Part shown: positions 43,095 to 52,533 of the stretch, piece after piece
How positions within the stretch are numbered: position 1 is the first letter of the stretch
Layout of the letters: each line of letters opens with the position of its first letter
NCBI GenBank assembly: GCA_947496145.1
Contig: CANMBS010000022.1
Span: 1 to 64,000 of the forward strand
Reading direction: 5' to 3'
Length of the DNA stretch: 64,000 bases
Source of the DNA: an uncultured Pseudovibrio sp.
GTDB taxonomy: Bacteria; Pseudomonadota; Alphaproteobacteria; Rhizobiales; Stappiaceae
Notes under the pieces: generated by a model
What the model was told of the DNA's origin: nothing
Databases searched by the model: none
The model's input: the letters and a program-made list of their open reading frames with translations, nothing else
Program-made: the position numbers and the translations under genes

Positions 43095-44009
43095 TCATTG
43101 TTGCATTTTTTGCAACAATTTGGATTTGATGGCATTATCCGTCAAAAAATCTATAAAGGCGCGAACTTTCGAGGGCATATATGCTCGTGATGCGTAACAG
43201 GCATAAACTTCAACCAGCCCTGTTGTTTCAGGAAATAAGTGAACCAACCGGCCATCCCTGACCATTTTCTCACTTAAGAATGCTGGTATCCAGCCGATCC
43301 CTGCTCCCGAAGCAACTGCACGATGTGCAGTCGATACGTTGTTCACCATGACCCGGCCTGAGACCTGTAAATCCTGTCGAAAGCCATTTGTAACAGTGCC
43401 CCAACGGTTCTCTAACCGACCACGGCGGCGAAGCAACACACAGCGATGTTGCTCAATGTCCTCTAATTTCTCCGGGTAACCATAGGTTTCAAGATAAGAT
43501 GGTGCAGCAACAAGCCAGCGCTCCAGTTCACCAAGCCTGCGTGAAATCATGCCAGACATTTCCATCGGCGTAATCCGAATCCATAGATCAACATCTTCAG
43601 TCAGGAGGTCCACAGTTCGATTTTGCATTTCCAGATCGAGCACAATTCTTGGGTAGCACTCGAGAAAACGCCCGATGATATCACCAAGAAGATAGACGCC
43701 AATCTCCACGGGCATAACAACCTTGAGGTCTCCGGCAGGTTGCTTTTGAGTGTCAGAAATTGCTGTTTGAGCTCCATCTAAAAGATCGAGTGCCTCTTCG
43801 CATTTCTTTAAAAACAGATCACCGGCTTCTGTCAGCTTTACTTTGCGCGTCGTACGCTTAAGCAACTGCGCGCCTGCATATTCTTCTACCAAAGCAATTC
43901 GGCGGCTAATGGTGGATTTGGGTACTCCCAGATGCGCAGCAGCATCTGTCACACTCAGTAATTCGGCTACAGTTCGGAAGGTAGTCAGGTCTTCAAGCTT
44001 AAGAGACAT
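43095..44009 (-). CDS. LysR-family transcriptional regulator
   Basis: 304 residues from ATG 44009; the longer frame adds 16 residues before the normal LysR start LEDLTTFRTVAEL. HTH at about 17-36 (VTDAAAHLGVPKSTISRRIA), then an effector-binding domain (about 90-295) of the CrgA-like group. It lies upstream of, and in line with, the propeller/cytochrome cluster, whose first gene begins 112 bases after its stop. It may control that cluster, but LysR genes are more often divergent from targets, so this is uncertain. Confidence 0.88.
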   Translation of the reverse strand: MSLKLEDLTTFRTVAELLSVTDAAAHLGVPKSTISRRIALVEEYAGAQLLKRTTRKVKLTEAGDLFLKKCEEALDLLDGAQTAISDTQKQPAGDLKVVMPVEIGVYLLGDIIGRFLECYPRIVLDLEMQNRTVDLLTEDVDLWIRITPMEMSGMISRRLGELERWLVAAPSYLETYGYPEKLEDIEQHRCVLLRRRGRLENRWGTVTNGFRQDLQVSGRVMVNNVSTAHRAVASGAGIGWIPAFLSEKMVRDGRLVHLFPETTGLVEVYACYASRAYMPSKVRAFIDFLTDNAIKSKLLQKMQQ

Positions 44010-44294
44010 ACAGTGTATTGCCAGATCTATTATCTTCAGTTCACAATGTATGACCAAAAACAGTTCAATGTTGAACTGATTGCGAGAATTGAGAACAGCT
44101 TTTCAGTATGGTTGACTGGATGATCTAACCATGAGCGCGTGTGAAAGACAATTGCTGTACTCTACTGAGGTTGATTATCCTCCCCTAAAGCGCCGTTAAC
44201 TGCGCTTCACTGAAAAAGCATCACTTGCCTGTGCCTCCTGTTAGTCATTTACAAAATTGTACCAAGGGAAGGAAAAAAGTGCGCGGATAAAGTA

Positions 44295-44597
44295 TTACAG
44301 CCTGTTTTCCGCTTGCCACTTCCATTCCATGTGAGTGAAATTTTCTCTGAATGCAAATCGCTCAAGATGGGCATCGATTACGTCGCGTGCTTTGCCTTCA
44401 TCATCTTGATCGCTAAGCTCAAATTGAACGAACAGATTACTCGCATCAAAGCTGATTGTCGCTTTGCCAAACTCAAACTTGCAGTCCCCTTCGCTTTCTG
44501 TTTGGCTCACCTCTATCTTGTGAGCAAAGTGGTTGCAAAGCTGCTTGAGGTACTTAGCGCCGTTGGGCGTTTGAAATTTCCCGTTGAGTATCTTCAT
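44295..44597 (-). CDS. DUF2218 family protein
   Basis: 100 residues. AKYLKQLCNHFAHKI near the N-terminus and the terminal LERFAFRENF match DUF2218, a small cytosolic family of unknown biochemical role often found next to ferric-siderophore uptake genes. Here it is divergent from such an operon. A CTGA-N9-TCAG palindrome begins 10 bases upstream of its start codon, covering the likely ribosome-site/promoter zone. Confidence 0.85.
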   Translation of the reverse strand: MKILNGKFQTPNGAKYLKQLCNHFAHKIEVSQTESEGDCKFEFGKATISFDASNLFVQFELSDQDDEGKARDVIDAHLERFAFRENFTHMEWKWQAENRL

Positions 44598-44606
44598 ATC
44601 TTAAAC

Positions 44607-44623
44607 CTGAGTGTATATTTCAG
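44607..44623. promoter_or_regulatory. Palindrome CTGA-N9-TCAG, site 1 (candidate RirA/iron operator)
   Basis: CCTGAGTGTATATTTCAG includes the TGA-N9-TCA pattern described for RirA-controlled promoters. It is 10 bases upstream of the DUF2218 start and almost identical to site 2, 65 bases to the right. Confidence 0.55.
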
Positions 44624-44671
44624 AATATTCTTGAAGCTCCTTTTACTTTTCTATATGCCTGAGTGCAATAC

Positions 44672-44688
44672 CTGAGTTATTATTTCAG
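44672..44688. promoter_or_regulatory. Palindrome CTGA-N9-TCAG, site 2 (candidate RirA/iron operator)
   Basis: CCTGAGTTATTATTTCAG, sharing CCTGAGT and ATTTCAG with site 1. It lies 29 bases before the start codon of the siderophore-binding protein, a repressor position. Two near-identical sites in a divergent iron-gene promoter are unlikely to be chance. Confidence 0.55.
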
Positions 44689-44717
44689 CTTTTCATTATC
44701 AAGGGTAAGGTAAGCTC

Positions 44718-45611
44718 ATGATCTTTAAGAGTTTAGTTGTCGCCTCTCTTCTGCTGGCAGGGCCAGCGGCTGCCGCAAGTGTCACTATTGAGACTTATCG
44801 CGGCCCGGCTGAAGTGAGCCAAAGTCCATCAAAGGTAGCTGTGTTTGATATCGCTGCTCTTGACACGATCACAGCCCTCGGAGTGAAGCCAGTGGGTGTG
44901 GTTCAGCCGTTGTATGTTGATTACCTAAAAGAACAGGTTGCAGGAGCAGAGGCCGTTGGCTCTCTGTTTGAGCCTGATTATGAGACTGTCGCGGCATTGC
45001 AACCTGATTTGATAATTGCCGGTGGACGTTCTTCAAAAGTTGTCCCTCAGTTAAAGAAACTGGCCCCTGCGCTGGATATGACAATTGGCGAAAATGCCGT
45101 AACTGATGGCCGGGCACGACTGGCCGCTTATGCTAAGATCTTTAATAAGGAAGCTGAAGCAAAAGCCCTTGCCGAGCAACTCGACACTAAACTGAAAACC
45201 GCGCAAAATGCTATATCTGGTAAAGGTAAAGCCTTGATCATTATGACCAACGGCCCAAAGGTAACAGCATATGGCACTGAAGGGCGTTTTGGGTGGCTCC
45301 ACACAGCTCTGAAATTACCTGAGGCTGTTGAGCAGGTTGAGAAAGCAACCCATGGTGAGGCGGTGAGCTTTGAGTTCATCAACAAAGCTAACCCGGATAT
45401 TATATTTGTTATTGATCGACTTGTTGCGATTGGCAGAGATGGGACAAGCGCTGCGACCACTCTGGACAACGCTTTGGTTCATGAAACCAATGCCTGGAAG
45501 AATGAACAAGTTATCTACCTGAATGCTGCAAATCTTTACATCGCTGGTGGTGGTATTCAGTCCATGTTGGCAACATTGGACGAAATTACTGTTGCATTTT
45601 CAGGTAGCTAA
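44718..45611 (+). CDS. Ferric-siderophore ABC transporter substrate-binding protein (FatB/YclQ-like)
   Basis: 297 residues with a signal peptide ending AAA. Class III binding fold: SKVAVFDIAALDTITALGV, the LQPDLIIAG segment, and KANPDIIFVIDR before the C-terminal lobe. This matches the FatB/CeuE/YclQ group that binds catecholate or mixed siderophores such as petrobactin. ATG with AAGG upstream. First gene of a four-gene operon (binding protein, two permeases, ATPase) and divergent from DUF2218. Confidence 0.88.
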   Translation: MIFKSLVVASLLLAGPAAAASVTIETYRGPAEVSQSPSKVAVFDIAALDTITALGVKPVGVVQPLYVDYLKEQVAGAEAVGSLFEPDYETVAALQPDLIIAGGRSSKVVPQLKKLAPALDMTIGENAVTDGRARLAAYAKIFNKEAEAKALAEQLDTKLKTAQNAISGKGKALIIMTNGPKVTAYGTEGRFGWLHTALKLPEAVEQVEKATHGEAVSFEFINKANPDIIFVIDRLVAIGRDGTSAATTLDNALVHETNAWKNEQVIYLNAANLYIAGGGIQSMLATLDEITVAFSGS

Positions 45612-45614
45612 TCT

Positions 45615-46577
45615 GTGCCTGTTACAAGAGCCGGTCTTTGGGGAGCTTTCGCACTGGTAGTTTGTGCGGGGCTCTCTCTCTTTGTAGGAGTTATTGATGT
45701 GACGCCTATGGACCTGTTGCAAGACCCCAAAGCCCTCAGTTTGCTTGTAATCAGCCGTTTTCCGAGAACGGCTGCTGTGATTATAACTGGCGCTTCTCTG
45801 GCGGTAACAGGCATGATCATGCAAATGCTGGTGCGCAATCGTTTTGTGGAACCAATGACAGCAGGCACTGGTCAGGGGGCAGCTCTTGGGATTCTCATTG
45901 TAACACTCGTCCTGCCATCTGCCTCGTTAATCACTAAAATGGTGATCGCTTCTGCTATAGCTCTCATAACCTCACTGGGCTTTCTTGCGATAGTGCGACG
46001 TTTGCCGGTAACACAGCCTCTTCTCGTCCCTCTGGTCGGTATTGCTTACGGCGGTATTGTTGGGGCTGCGGTTACTTTCACAGCCTACCAAACTGACCTG
46101 TTGCAGTTCATTGATATTTGGATAAACGGCGAGTTCTCAGGAGTCCTGAAAGGCCGTTATGAACTGTTATGGGTGGCAGCCTTGGTTGCATTACTAGCCT
46201 ATTTTGCAGCAGATCAGTTTTCCATCATTGGTCTTGGTCAGACGGCCTCCATCAATCTGGGCCTAAATTATAAGCAAGTTGTTCTGATGGGCCTCATTGC
46301 TATTTCTGTTGTCACCACGCTCACGGTAATAACCGTTGGAATGATCCCGTTTCTGGGGCTTGTGATCCCAAACATTATCTCCCGTCACCTTGGCGACAAT
46401 TTGCGTGCGACACTCCCGGTTACCGCTCTTTCAGGAGCGATTATACTGCTTGCCTGCGATATGCTTGGGCGTGTCCTGCGGTATCCCTACGAAATCCCTG
46501 TGGGAACCGTATTTGGTGTTGTGGGTGCCGTAACCTTCCTCTGGTTGCTTTACAGACCGGTACGTTATGCACGCTAA
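45615..46577 (+). CDS. Ferric-siderophore ABC transporter permease (FecCD family, YclN-like)
   Basis: 320 residues, about nine TM helices, GTG start 3 bases after the binding-protein stop. FecCD landmarks: LLVISRFPRTAAVIITGASLAVTG, MIMQMLVRNRFVEPMTAGTG and FLGLVIPNIISRHLGDNLR, the ATPase-contact segment. First of the permease pair. Confidence 0.9.
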   Translation: MPVTRAGLWGAFALVVCAGLSLFVGVIDVTPMDLLQDPKALSLLVISRFPRTAAVIITGASLAVTGMIMQMLVRNRFVEPMTAGTGQGAALGILIVTLVLPSASLITKMVIASAIALITSLGFLAIVRRLPVTQPLLVPLVGIAYGGIVGAAVTFTAYQTDLLQFIDIWINGEFSGVLKGRYELLWVAALVALLAYFAADQFSIIGLGQTASINLGLNYKQVVLMGLIAISVVTTLTVITVGMIPFLGLVIPNIISRHLGDNLRATLPVTALSGAIILLACDMLGRVLRYPYEIPVGTVFGVVGAVTFLWLLYRPVRYAR

Positions 46578-47511
46578 AAGATTGGTCCTCCTCGTTATTT
46601 TTCTAATTCTGGCTTGCTTCGCCTTTATGACGATTGGGGTTAAAGGAAGCTGGAATTTTATTCTGCCTTTCCGGGGTACGAAGCTTGCAGCGTTGCTGGT
46701 GGTGGGAATTGCTGTTTCATCGTCAACTGTACTGTTTCAAACGATTACTCAGAACCATGTTCTTACGCCCTCAATAATGGGGTTCGATGCGCTATATATT
46801 CTCATTCTGACCGCGGCAGTTTATTTCCTCGGTGGGCAGAATTTCGTTCAGTTACCCGACATTGCGGTGTTTCTTGTCAACGTTGGACTTATGGTATGCG
46901 CTGCTCTTGCATTGTTTGGCACATTGCTAGGCACTGCGAGAAATGATCTGATGCGTCTGGTGCTTACGGGCATTGTCTTTGCAACCCTTTTCCGCTCTCT
47001 TACGTTCTTCATGCAACGTATGATCGACCCGAACGAGTATGCTGTAGTTCAGGGGAGTTCCTTTGCTAACTTCAATGGAATTGACCCTCTTCAACTTATG
47101 GTGTCTGCCGGAGTTACTGCTGTTGCGTTGCTTCTCACATGGCTGTTGCGTCATCGACTGGACGTTTTGGCGTTGGGGCGCGAGACCGCGATTAGTCTGG
47201 GAGAAGAGCCTGAGAGATTACACCTGCAAGCGTTGATCTTAATCGCTGTTTTGGTTTCAATCTCTACTGCGTTTGTTGGCCCAACCGTATTCTTAGGCTT
47301 GATTGTTGTAAGTCTGGCCCGCCTGCTTACCCCAAGTCCGCATCACGCAACGATCTTGCTATCCTCTGGCTTGGTCTCCGGTATTGTTATTGTGAGTGGT
47401 CAAACTTTGATGGAACGAGTGCTGGCACTTTCAACTCCGCTGACCGTGGTTATTGATTTCGTTGGCGGAATACTCTTCATCGCTTTGCTGCTGAAAAGGA
47501 GAACACATTGA
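46567..47511 (+). CDS. Ferric-siderophore ABC transporter permease (FecCD family, YclO-like)
   Basis: 314 residues, about nine TM helices, overlapping the first permease by 11 bases. Contains FRGTKLAALLVVGIAVSSS, LTPSIMGFDALYIL and the contact segment FVGPTVFLGLIVVSLAR. Second permease of the importer. Confidence 0.9.
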   Translation: MHAKRLVLLVIFLILACFAFMTIGVKGSWNFILPFRGTKLAALLVVGIAVSSSTVLFQTITQNHVLTPSIMGFDALYILILTAAVYFLGGQNFVQLPDIAVFLVNVGLMVCAALALFGTLLGTARNDLMRLVLTGIVFATLFRSLTFFMQRMIDPNEYAVVQGSSFANFNGIDPLQLMVSAGVTAVALLLTWLLRHRLDVLALGRETAISLGEEPERLHLQALILIAVLVSISTAFVGPTVFLGLIVVSLARLLTPSPHHATILLSSGLVSGIVIVSGQTLMERVLALSTPLTVVIDFVGGILFIALLLKRRTH

Positions 47512-48260
47512 TCCGTATCGAAAATGTATCCTTCCATTACGGCGACAAGCCAGTCCTGATAAACGTATCTCTGGAGATCCCTCCATCCGGGGTCACCGCC
47601 TTGATCGGCCCAAACGGTGCGGGAAAATCTACATTACTTTCACTGATCGCGCGGCTGAATCCTTTGCAAAGTGGGCAGGTCGTTATTGACGATCTGACTG
47701 TTGGCACCTGCAAGTCTCATGTTCTTGCCCGCAAGCTGGCAATTCTGCCTCAGTCTGCAGACATCTCAACGCGCCTGAGCGTACGGGAACTGGTGAGTTT
47801 TGGACGATACCCACATCACCGAGGGAGACCGACATCTCTGGATATTAAGAGGGTGGATGAAGCAATCAGTGCATTTCAACTGGACGATCTGCAACACCGG
47901 CAGCTGGACAGCCTTTCTGGCGGACAGCGACAGCGCGCCCAGATCGCGATGACCTTTGCTCAGGATACGGATTACATTCTTTTAGATGAGCCGCTCAACA
48001 ACCTCGATATCGCCGCATCTCGCGCACTTATGAAGCTCTTGGTGCAACTGGCAAAAAGGCATGGCCGCACGATCGTCGTTGTGCTGCATGATATCAACTA
48101 TGCCAGCGCTTATGCTGACCATATTGTCACGATGCAAAACGGTCAGATTGCAGCAACTGGTCATCCGGCAGACGTAATCAGCGAACAGCTCTTGTCTCAG
48201 GTCTTCTCAACAGACGCAAGCGTTCTGCAACATCAGGGGCAACCTGTCGTATGCGTATAA
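47508..48260 (+). CDS. Ferric-siderophore ABC transporter ATP-binding protein (YclP/FatE-like)
   Basis: 250 residues, TTG start overlapping the permease stop (TTGA). Walker A GPNGAGKSTL, the SVRELVSFGRYPHHRGR Q-loop region typical of FecE-type ATPases, signature LSGGQRQRAQIAMTF and Walker B ILLDEPLNNLD. Completes the importer. It converges on the binding-protein gene at 48289; a weak 8-bp hairpin without a T-run (48264-48290) lies between. Confidence 0.9.
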   Translation: MIRIENVSFHYGDKPVLINVSLEIPPSGVTALIGPNGAGKSTLLSLIARLNPLQSGQVVIDDLTVGTCKSHVLARKLAILPQSADISTRLSVRELVSFGRYPHHRGRPTSLDIKRVDEAISAFQLDDLQHRQLDSLSGGQRQRAQIAMTFAQDTDYILLDEPLNNLDIAASRALMKLLVQLAKRHGRTIVVVLHDINYASAYADHIVTMQNGQIAATGHPADVISEQLLSQVFSTDASVLQHQGQPVVCV

Positions 48261-48288
48261 GGAAGCTTTCAATACCCGCAGATGAAAG

Positions 48289-49290
48289 CTATTGACCAAT
48301 GACAGCCTGAAACCAGTTTTCGAGTATCTCAGTTTTTTTTATCGGATCGAGAAACACAAGGAGTTCCGGTCCCAGTTTAACCTGCTGAAAGCTTAACTCT
48401 GAACTATCAGATTGTGTTTCTTTGATTGGGTGTGTGCTGGAAAAGAATTGACTACCATTTTCACGGAGTAAGCGAACAGCATTTGCAACATATGGTCTTT
48501 CAGATCCCGACGGTGAAACCGCAACCCAGGGCAGGGCAATCGTGTAGTCTTCCAGAGCGATAACTTGAAGGCCATCAAGATCCTTGTTAGCCAGTTGCGA
48601 GAGCGGAACGTTGTAAGCTAAGTCGATTTTGCTGGATTGCAGTGCCTGCACCAGCTCTCCAGCTGTTTCAAATATGCGTGCATCCAGTTCACCAAACACT
48701 TGCATAACTTGCCAGAACAATAGTGATCGTAACTGATCCTGCGCTGCATACCCGTAGCTTTGGGAGTCAATTCCGATGTTCACCAGACCGACTCTCCTCG
48801 TCATTTCCTCTGCGTTTTCGCTCAGGAAAGTAACAAGGTCTCTTCTGTTGAAGGGGAGCTTTGTTACATTAACTGCATCGGTCCGTACCACCAAAACCGC
48901 TGGATCATAAAGAACACTAAAGACTTCTTGTCGCCAATGACTTCTGTCCGGTTGCTCCGGGGAAATAGTAAGCTGGTCCAGACGCCCCTCATTTGCAAGC
49001 CAAACCCCTTGGTCAGGTGTTGGTAGTAATGCCATATCAATGGTGTGGGGTTCTGGAAGTGACGTTTCCAGTGCTGTCAGGATCGCGCTCTCATTCCACT
49101 GTGTATATGTAACGCCAAAGCTATCTGCCGCTTCGTTGACACGATCAATTAAGGGCTGCACCAGTGATGAAGGCGCAGTGCCAACAATAGTAACGTAATT
49201 CGTGCTTTGCTGCGCCTTAACAGAAGAAGCGAAGGGTATTAATGCGATGAGTATAAAAAGCCAGTTCAGGCTTGATCTCTTATGCACCAT
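48289..49290 (-). CDS. Periplasmic binding protein of the two-component system
   Basis: 333 residues with a signal peptide (about 1-27, ending KAQ). A family 1/TctC-like solute-binding layout is suggested by an N-terminal VTIVGTAPSSL, a central RVGLVNIGIDSQSYGY and a C-terminal LGPELLVFLDPIKK, but no family is certain. Its start overlaps the histidine-kinase stop by 11 bases, so it is co-translated with the kinase and not with a transporter. It most likely presents a periplasmic ligand to the kinase, as in PgtC-type and other binding-protein-assisted sensors. Confidence 0.7.
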   Translation of the reverse strand: MVHKRSSLNWLFILIALIPFASSVKAQQSTNYVTIVGTAPSSLVQPLIDRVNEAADSFGVTYTQWNESAILTALETSLPEPHTIDMALLPTPDQGVWLANEGRLDQLTISPEQPDRSHWRQEVFSVLYDPAVLVVRTDAVNVTKLPFNRRDLVTFLSENAEEMTRRVGLVNIGIDSQSYGYAAQDQLRSLLFWQVMQVFGELDARIFETAGELVQALQSSKIDLAYNVPLSQLANKDLDGLQVIALEDYTIALPWVAVSPSGSERPYVANAVRLLRENGSQFFSSTHPIKETQSDSSELSFQQVKLGPELLVFLDPIKKTEILENWFQAVIGQ

Positions 49291-50689
49291 TGCTTGCCCT
49301 CACAATTGGCCATCTGGGGAGACGAACTTCCACCTCAAGTCCTCCCGACCGTCTTTCGTTTAACCGGATTTCACCACCACAGGATCGGAGCACTTGCTCA
49401 ACAATTGCCAGCCCCAGACCAGATCCATGTTTATTATCTGGATTTTTGACAAACCTATCAAAAACCTTGTCTCGAATTTCGGGAGGAATACCGGGGCCGC
49501 AGTCACAAACCTGAATAATGATTTGGTCTGCCCGATCGCTTAAGATCACAGTAATCGGCCCCTCACCATGTTTTATAGCGTTATCGAGAAGGTTTTTCAG
49601 GAGTTCAATGAGTATGACAGGGCTGAAATCAAACGTGCCATGAGTTAATCTCTCACTACGAACAGCGATATGAGGTAACTCATCAGTCTTCCAGTACTCG
49701 GTTCGAATACGGCGTAAAACTCTGTTTGTTGTTTGTAGTAAGTCGACCGATTCATTCATGCCCGATTTAAGCGAGTGAAGCAGCCGTGCCTCAGTCATCA
49801 ACTGATTAGCCAGTTCAGTTGCAATTACTGAGTTGCTGTGAATCCTCCGAATGTACTCATCAAATGGCTGTTGGGGGTGTGCATCCAAGGCAAGTTCGGA
49901 GACTGCACGCATTGCAGTCAGTGGGGTTCTCAATTGATGTGCAGCATCTGCGCTTACACGACGAAGTCCCTCAAGAGTGCCATTCAGACGGTCCATGAAC
50001 CCGTTTATGGTTTCTACGAGAGTTTCAACCTCACTGGGAACCCCCGGACTGATTGGTGACAGATCCGCCGGACTGCGGCTCTTGAGCATTTCTTCAATAC
50101 GTCGTAGTGGCTGAAAAGAAAAACGAATTGCCAACACAAGAAGAATAACAGCAATAATAACTGCTAAGACCGCAGGAAAGAGCGCATAGCCAGCTAACTT
50201 TCGTGAGAGTTGGTCTCGCGCTTCTCGTGTCTCACCAACAAAAACATTAAACCAGCCGCCGCCACCTGCTCCTTGATGGTATTGAGCAATTTGAGAAACT
50301 CTAAGCTTCTGACCACGGTAAATGCTGTCAAAAAACACAATTTGGTCTTTGGCCAGAAGTTCCCGTTCAATGCCTAAGACAGGGTTTCCGGTCACAAGTT
50401 CACCTGAGGGATCTACGATCCGGTAGAAAATCCTGTTCTTTCCAGAGGTGCCAAGTATGGCAAAGGAGGCATATGGAAGATCAACACTGACAGATTTGTC
50501 ACCAATACTGATTGTTTCAGAGATTGAAAGCGCCGCAGCACCCAATACTCCATCATAGGCTTCATCTGCGGCTCTTGCTGTAACCTGCCAGACCACGATC
50601 CCTGAAAGAACTGACAGGGCACCAAGCACGATACTGCTGTAAAGAAAGAGTCTGAACTTAATGGAATTACGTCTCATTGATGCACGCAT
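49280..50689 (-). CDS. Sensor histidine kinase (TctE-like)
   Basis: 469 residues. Two TM helices (about 13-33 and 165-187) frame a ~130-residue periplasmic sensor domain of the 2CSK_N type; then a HAMP-like linker, the HisKA helix with AHQLRTPLTAMR (phosphoacceptor His), and the HATPase boxes NLLDNAIKHG, DCGPGIP and GSGLGLAIVEQV. Located between the response regulator (16-base overlap) and the binding protein (11-base overlap). Related kinases control tricarboxylate or phospho-compound transporters. Confidence 0.9.
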   Translation of the reverse strand: MRASMRRNSIKFRLFLYSSIVLGALSVLSGIVVWQVTARAADEAYDGVLGAAALSISETISIGDKSVSVDLPYASFAILGTSGKNRIFYRIVDPSGELVTGNPVLGIERELLAKDQIVFFDSIYRGQKLRVSQIAQYHQGAGGGGWFNVFVGETREARDQLSRKLAGYALFPAVLAVIIAVILLVLAIRFSFQPLRRIEEMLKSRSPADLSPISPGVPSEVETLVETINGFMDRLNGTLEGLRRVSADAAHQLRTPLTAMRAVSELALDAHPQQPFDEYIRRIHSNSVIATELANQLMTEARLLHSLKSGMNESVDLLQTTNRVLRRIRTEYWKTDELPHIAVRSERLTHGTFDFSPVILIELLKNLLDNAIKHGEGPITVILSDRADQIIIQVCDCGPGIPPEIRDKVFDRFVKNPDNKHGSGLGLAIVEQVLRSCGGEIRLNERRSGGLEVEVRLPRWPIVRASNGA

Positions 50690-51357
50690 TCATCCAGTTC
50701 AACAAGTTGATACCCCACACCCCGCTGAGTGATGATCTGGACCTGAGCATTACAGAGTTTTTTGCGTAATCGAGAGATTAGCAGCTCAATCGCATTCAAA
50801 GAGCCCGCGTCATCATATCCAAACAGCTTGGAAACCAAAGCTTCTTTGTTTAGTGGTTTCCCCTTGTTTTGCATCAGGTATTCTAAAAGCTGCATCTCTC
50901 GTTTGCCAAGCTCAAGCAACTCGCCATCGAGCAAAACCATCCTGCCTGACTGATCCATTTGCAGGTTGCCCACCTGTAAAAACGAACTTACCTGACCTGT
51001 TTGCCGTCGAAATATTGCTCGCAAACGTGCCTCAACTTCGTCAAGAGCGAAAGGCTTAACCATGTAATCATCAGCGCCCAGATCAAGCATGTCGATCTTG
51101 TCGTGTAATTCCCCTCGGGCAGTCAGCACTAAAATGGGCGTGTCAATTTTCTCGGCACGCAGTTTAGACATAACAGTAAAGCCGTTTGCACCCGGTAGAT
51201 TGATATCGAGCAGGATGCAGTCGTAATCACCATGTCTGGCCAGTTCGTAGCCTTCATTTCCATCTGCGCAGTGATCAACCATGTTGCCGCGAGACTTCAG
51301 GCGGCCTTCAATAGCGAAAGCCACGTCATCGCTGTCTTCAATTACCAACACTTTCAT
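50674..51357 (-). CDS. OmpR-family response regulator (TctD-like)
   Basis: 227 residues. Receiver domain with EDSDD near the N-terminus, phosphoacceptor Asp in CILLDINLPG and the Lys of YMVKPF; winged-helix DNA-binding domain from about 125, with ISRLRKKL recognition helix and ITQRGVGYQL wing. First gene of the kinase/binding-protein operon, and divergent from the PhnD-like protein gene 85 bases away, so both operons probably share one control region bound by this regulator. Confidence 0.92.
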   Translation of the reverse strand: MKVLVIEDSDDVAFAIEGRLKSRGNMVDHCADGNEGYELARHGDYDCILLDINLPGANGFTVMSKLRAEKIDTPILVLTARGELHDKIDMLDLGADDYMVKPFALDEVEARLRAIFRRQTGQVSSFLQVGNLQMDQSGRMVLLDGELLELGKREMQLLEYLMQNKGKPLNKEALVSKLFGYDDAGSLNAIELLISRLRKKLCNAQVQIITQRGVGYQLVELDECVHQ

Positions 51358-51442
51358 GTGGGCGCTCCCAAGCTGACAGGACTCTGACAGGTTTTTGATG
51401 CATATTCCGGTCTGTGCATTTAATGCGGTGGGAGGCTAAGAG

Positions 51443-52432
51443 ATGCAAGCTAGTACAAACAATATGATAGCGCCAATCTATGCATTGCGCAATCTATTGT
51501 GCATGTCTCTCTCAGCAATCTTTCTAATGGTGTGCAGCGCAAGTGCGTCAGATTGCTCGGAGCCATCTCAGTTGAGCGCCGGATTTATCGATGCCAATTG
51601 CGACCTGCTTGCTGACCCGCCGGAAAAGGTAAGCTCGCACAGCAATCCAGATACTCTGGTTTGGGCTTACACTCCAATTGAAGAGCCGAGTATCTATGCA
51701 GAGCTTTTCCGTCCTTTCACTCGTTATCTGGAAGAATGTACCGGACGTCAGATCGTCTATTACCCAGTCCAGTCCGATGAAGCGCAGATTGAGGCTTTTC
51801 GAAGGGGACGTCTGCATTTTGCCGGTTTCAGCACAGGTGCAACTGTAAAGGCCGTGCGGCAAGCCGGTGCTCACCCCTTTGCTGCAAAAGGTGCACTCAA
51901 AGGCATCCGTGGATACAAATCCATCGCGATTGTGCGCAGTTCAAGCAACTTCTCTTCCTTGTCAGAACTTACTGGCAAAAGGATCGCTCACAGCTCATAT
52001 CAATCCAACTCAGGGCATTATGCAGCCCTGCAATTTTTCCCTGATGAGGGGTTGAAACCCGGGGTGGATTACAATCCGATCATGACGGGCGGGCACGGTC
52101 AATCAATTCTCGGGTTGCTGAACGGCGACTATGACATGGCCGTGGTCGCCTCAGATGTGTTTGACCGCATGGCTGAGCGGGGTCGCATACAAAAATCAGA
52201 CTTCAAAACCTTGTATGCAAGTCCGCTGTTTCCGACCTCTTCATTTGCGTATGCCCACAATCTGGACCCAACTCTGACGGAGCGCTTGGAAAGCTGCTTT
52301 TTTAAGTTCGAGTTTCCAGCGCGGATGATCAAAGAGTTTCGGGGGGACAACAGGTTCTTGCCAGTTCAATACAAACGGGATTGGTTGATCGTTCGCAAGG
52401 TCATGGAAAGTAGCAAAGCTATGAAAAACTAA
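51443..52432 (+). CDS. PhnD-like substrate-binding protein
   Basis: 329 residues with a signal peptide (about 20-36, ending SASA). The PhnD/phosphonate family is shown by VWAYTPIEEPSIYAELFRPF, YYPVQSDEAQIEAFRRGRLH and HSSYQSNSGHYAALQFF, the Ser-rich loop that in PhnD and phosphite-binding relatives contacts a phosphonate or phosphate group. ATG with GGAGG upstream. It leads an operon with a fused permease and ATPase, which already has its own binding protein at the end, so it may instead be a second receptor or sensor partner. Confidence 0.82.
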   Translation: MQASTNNMIAPIYALRNLLCMSLSAIFLMVCSASASDCSEPSQLSAGFIDANCDLLADPPEKVSSHSNPDTLVWAYTPIEEPSIYAELFRPFTRYLEECTGRQIVYYPVQSDEAQIEAFRRGRLHFAGFSTGATVKAVRQAGAHPFAAKGALKGIRGYKSIAIVRSSSNFSSLSELTGKRIAHSSYQSNSGHYAALQFFPDEGLKPGVDYNPIMTGGHGQSILGLLNGDYDMAVVASDVFDRMAERGRIQKSDFKTLYASPLFPTSSFAYAHNLDPTLTERLESCFFKFEFPARMIKEFRGDNRFLPVQYKRDWLIVRKVMESSKAMKN

Positions 52433-52533
52433 CCTTTACGCTCCTCACCCCCAATAACTCACCAACAGTGAAATCATAACAGCGCCTGAGCGCTGAACGA
52501 TGTCGCTCGTTCAAATTCGAAGGATAACAAGAA

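Noticed and set aside
48264-48290. Hairpin AGCTTTCA/TGAAAGCT between convergent genes as a terminator
   Set aside because: Weak 8-bp stem with an 11-base loop and no T-run; it is mentioned only in the neighbouring gene entry.
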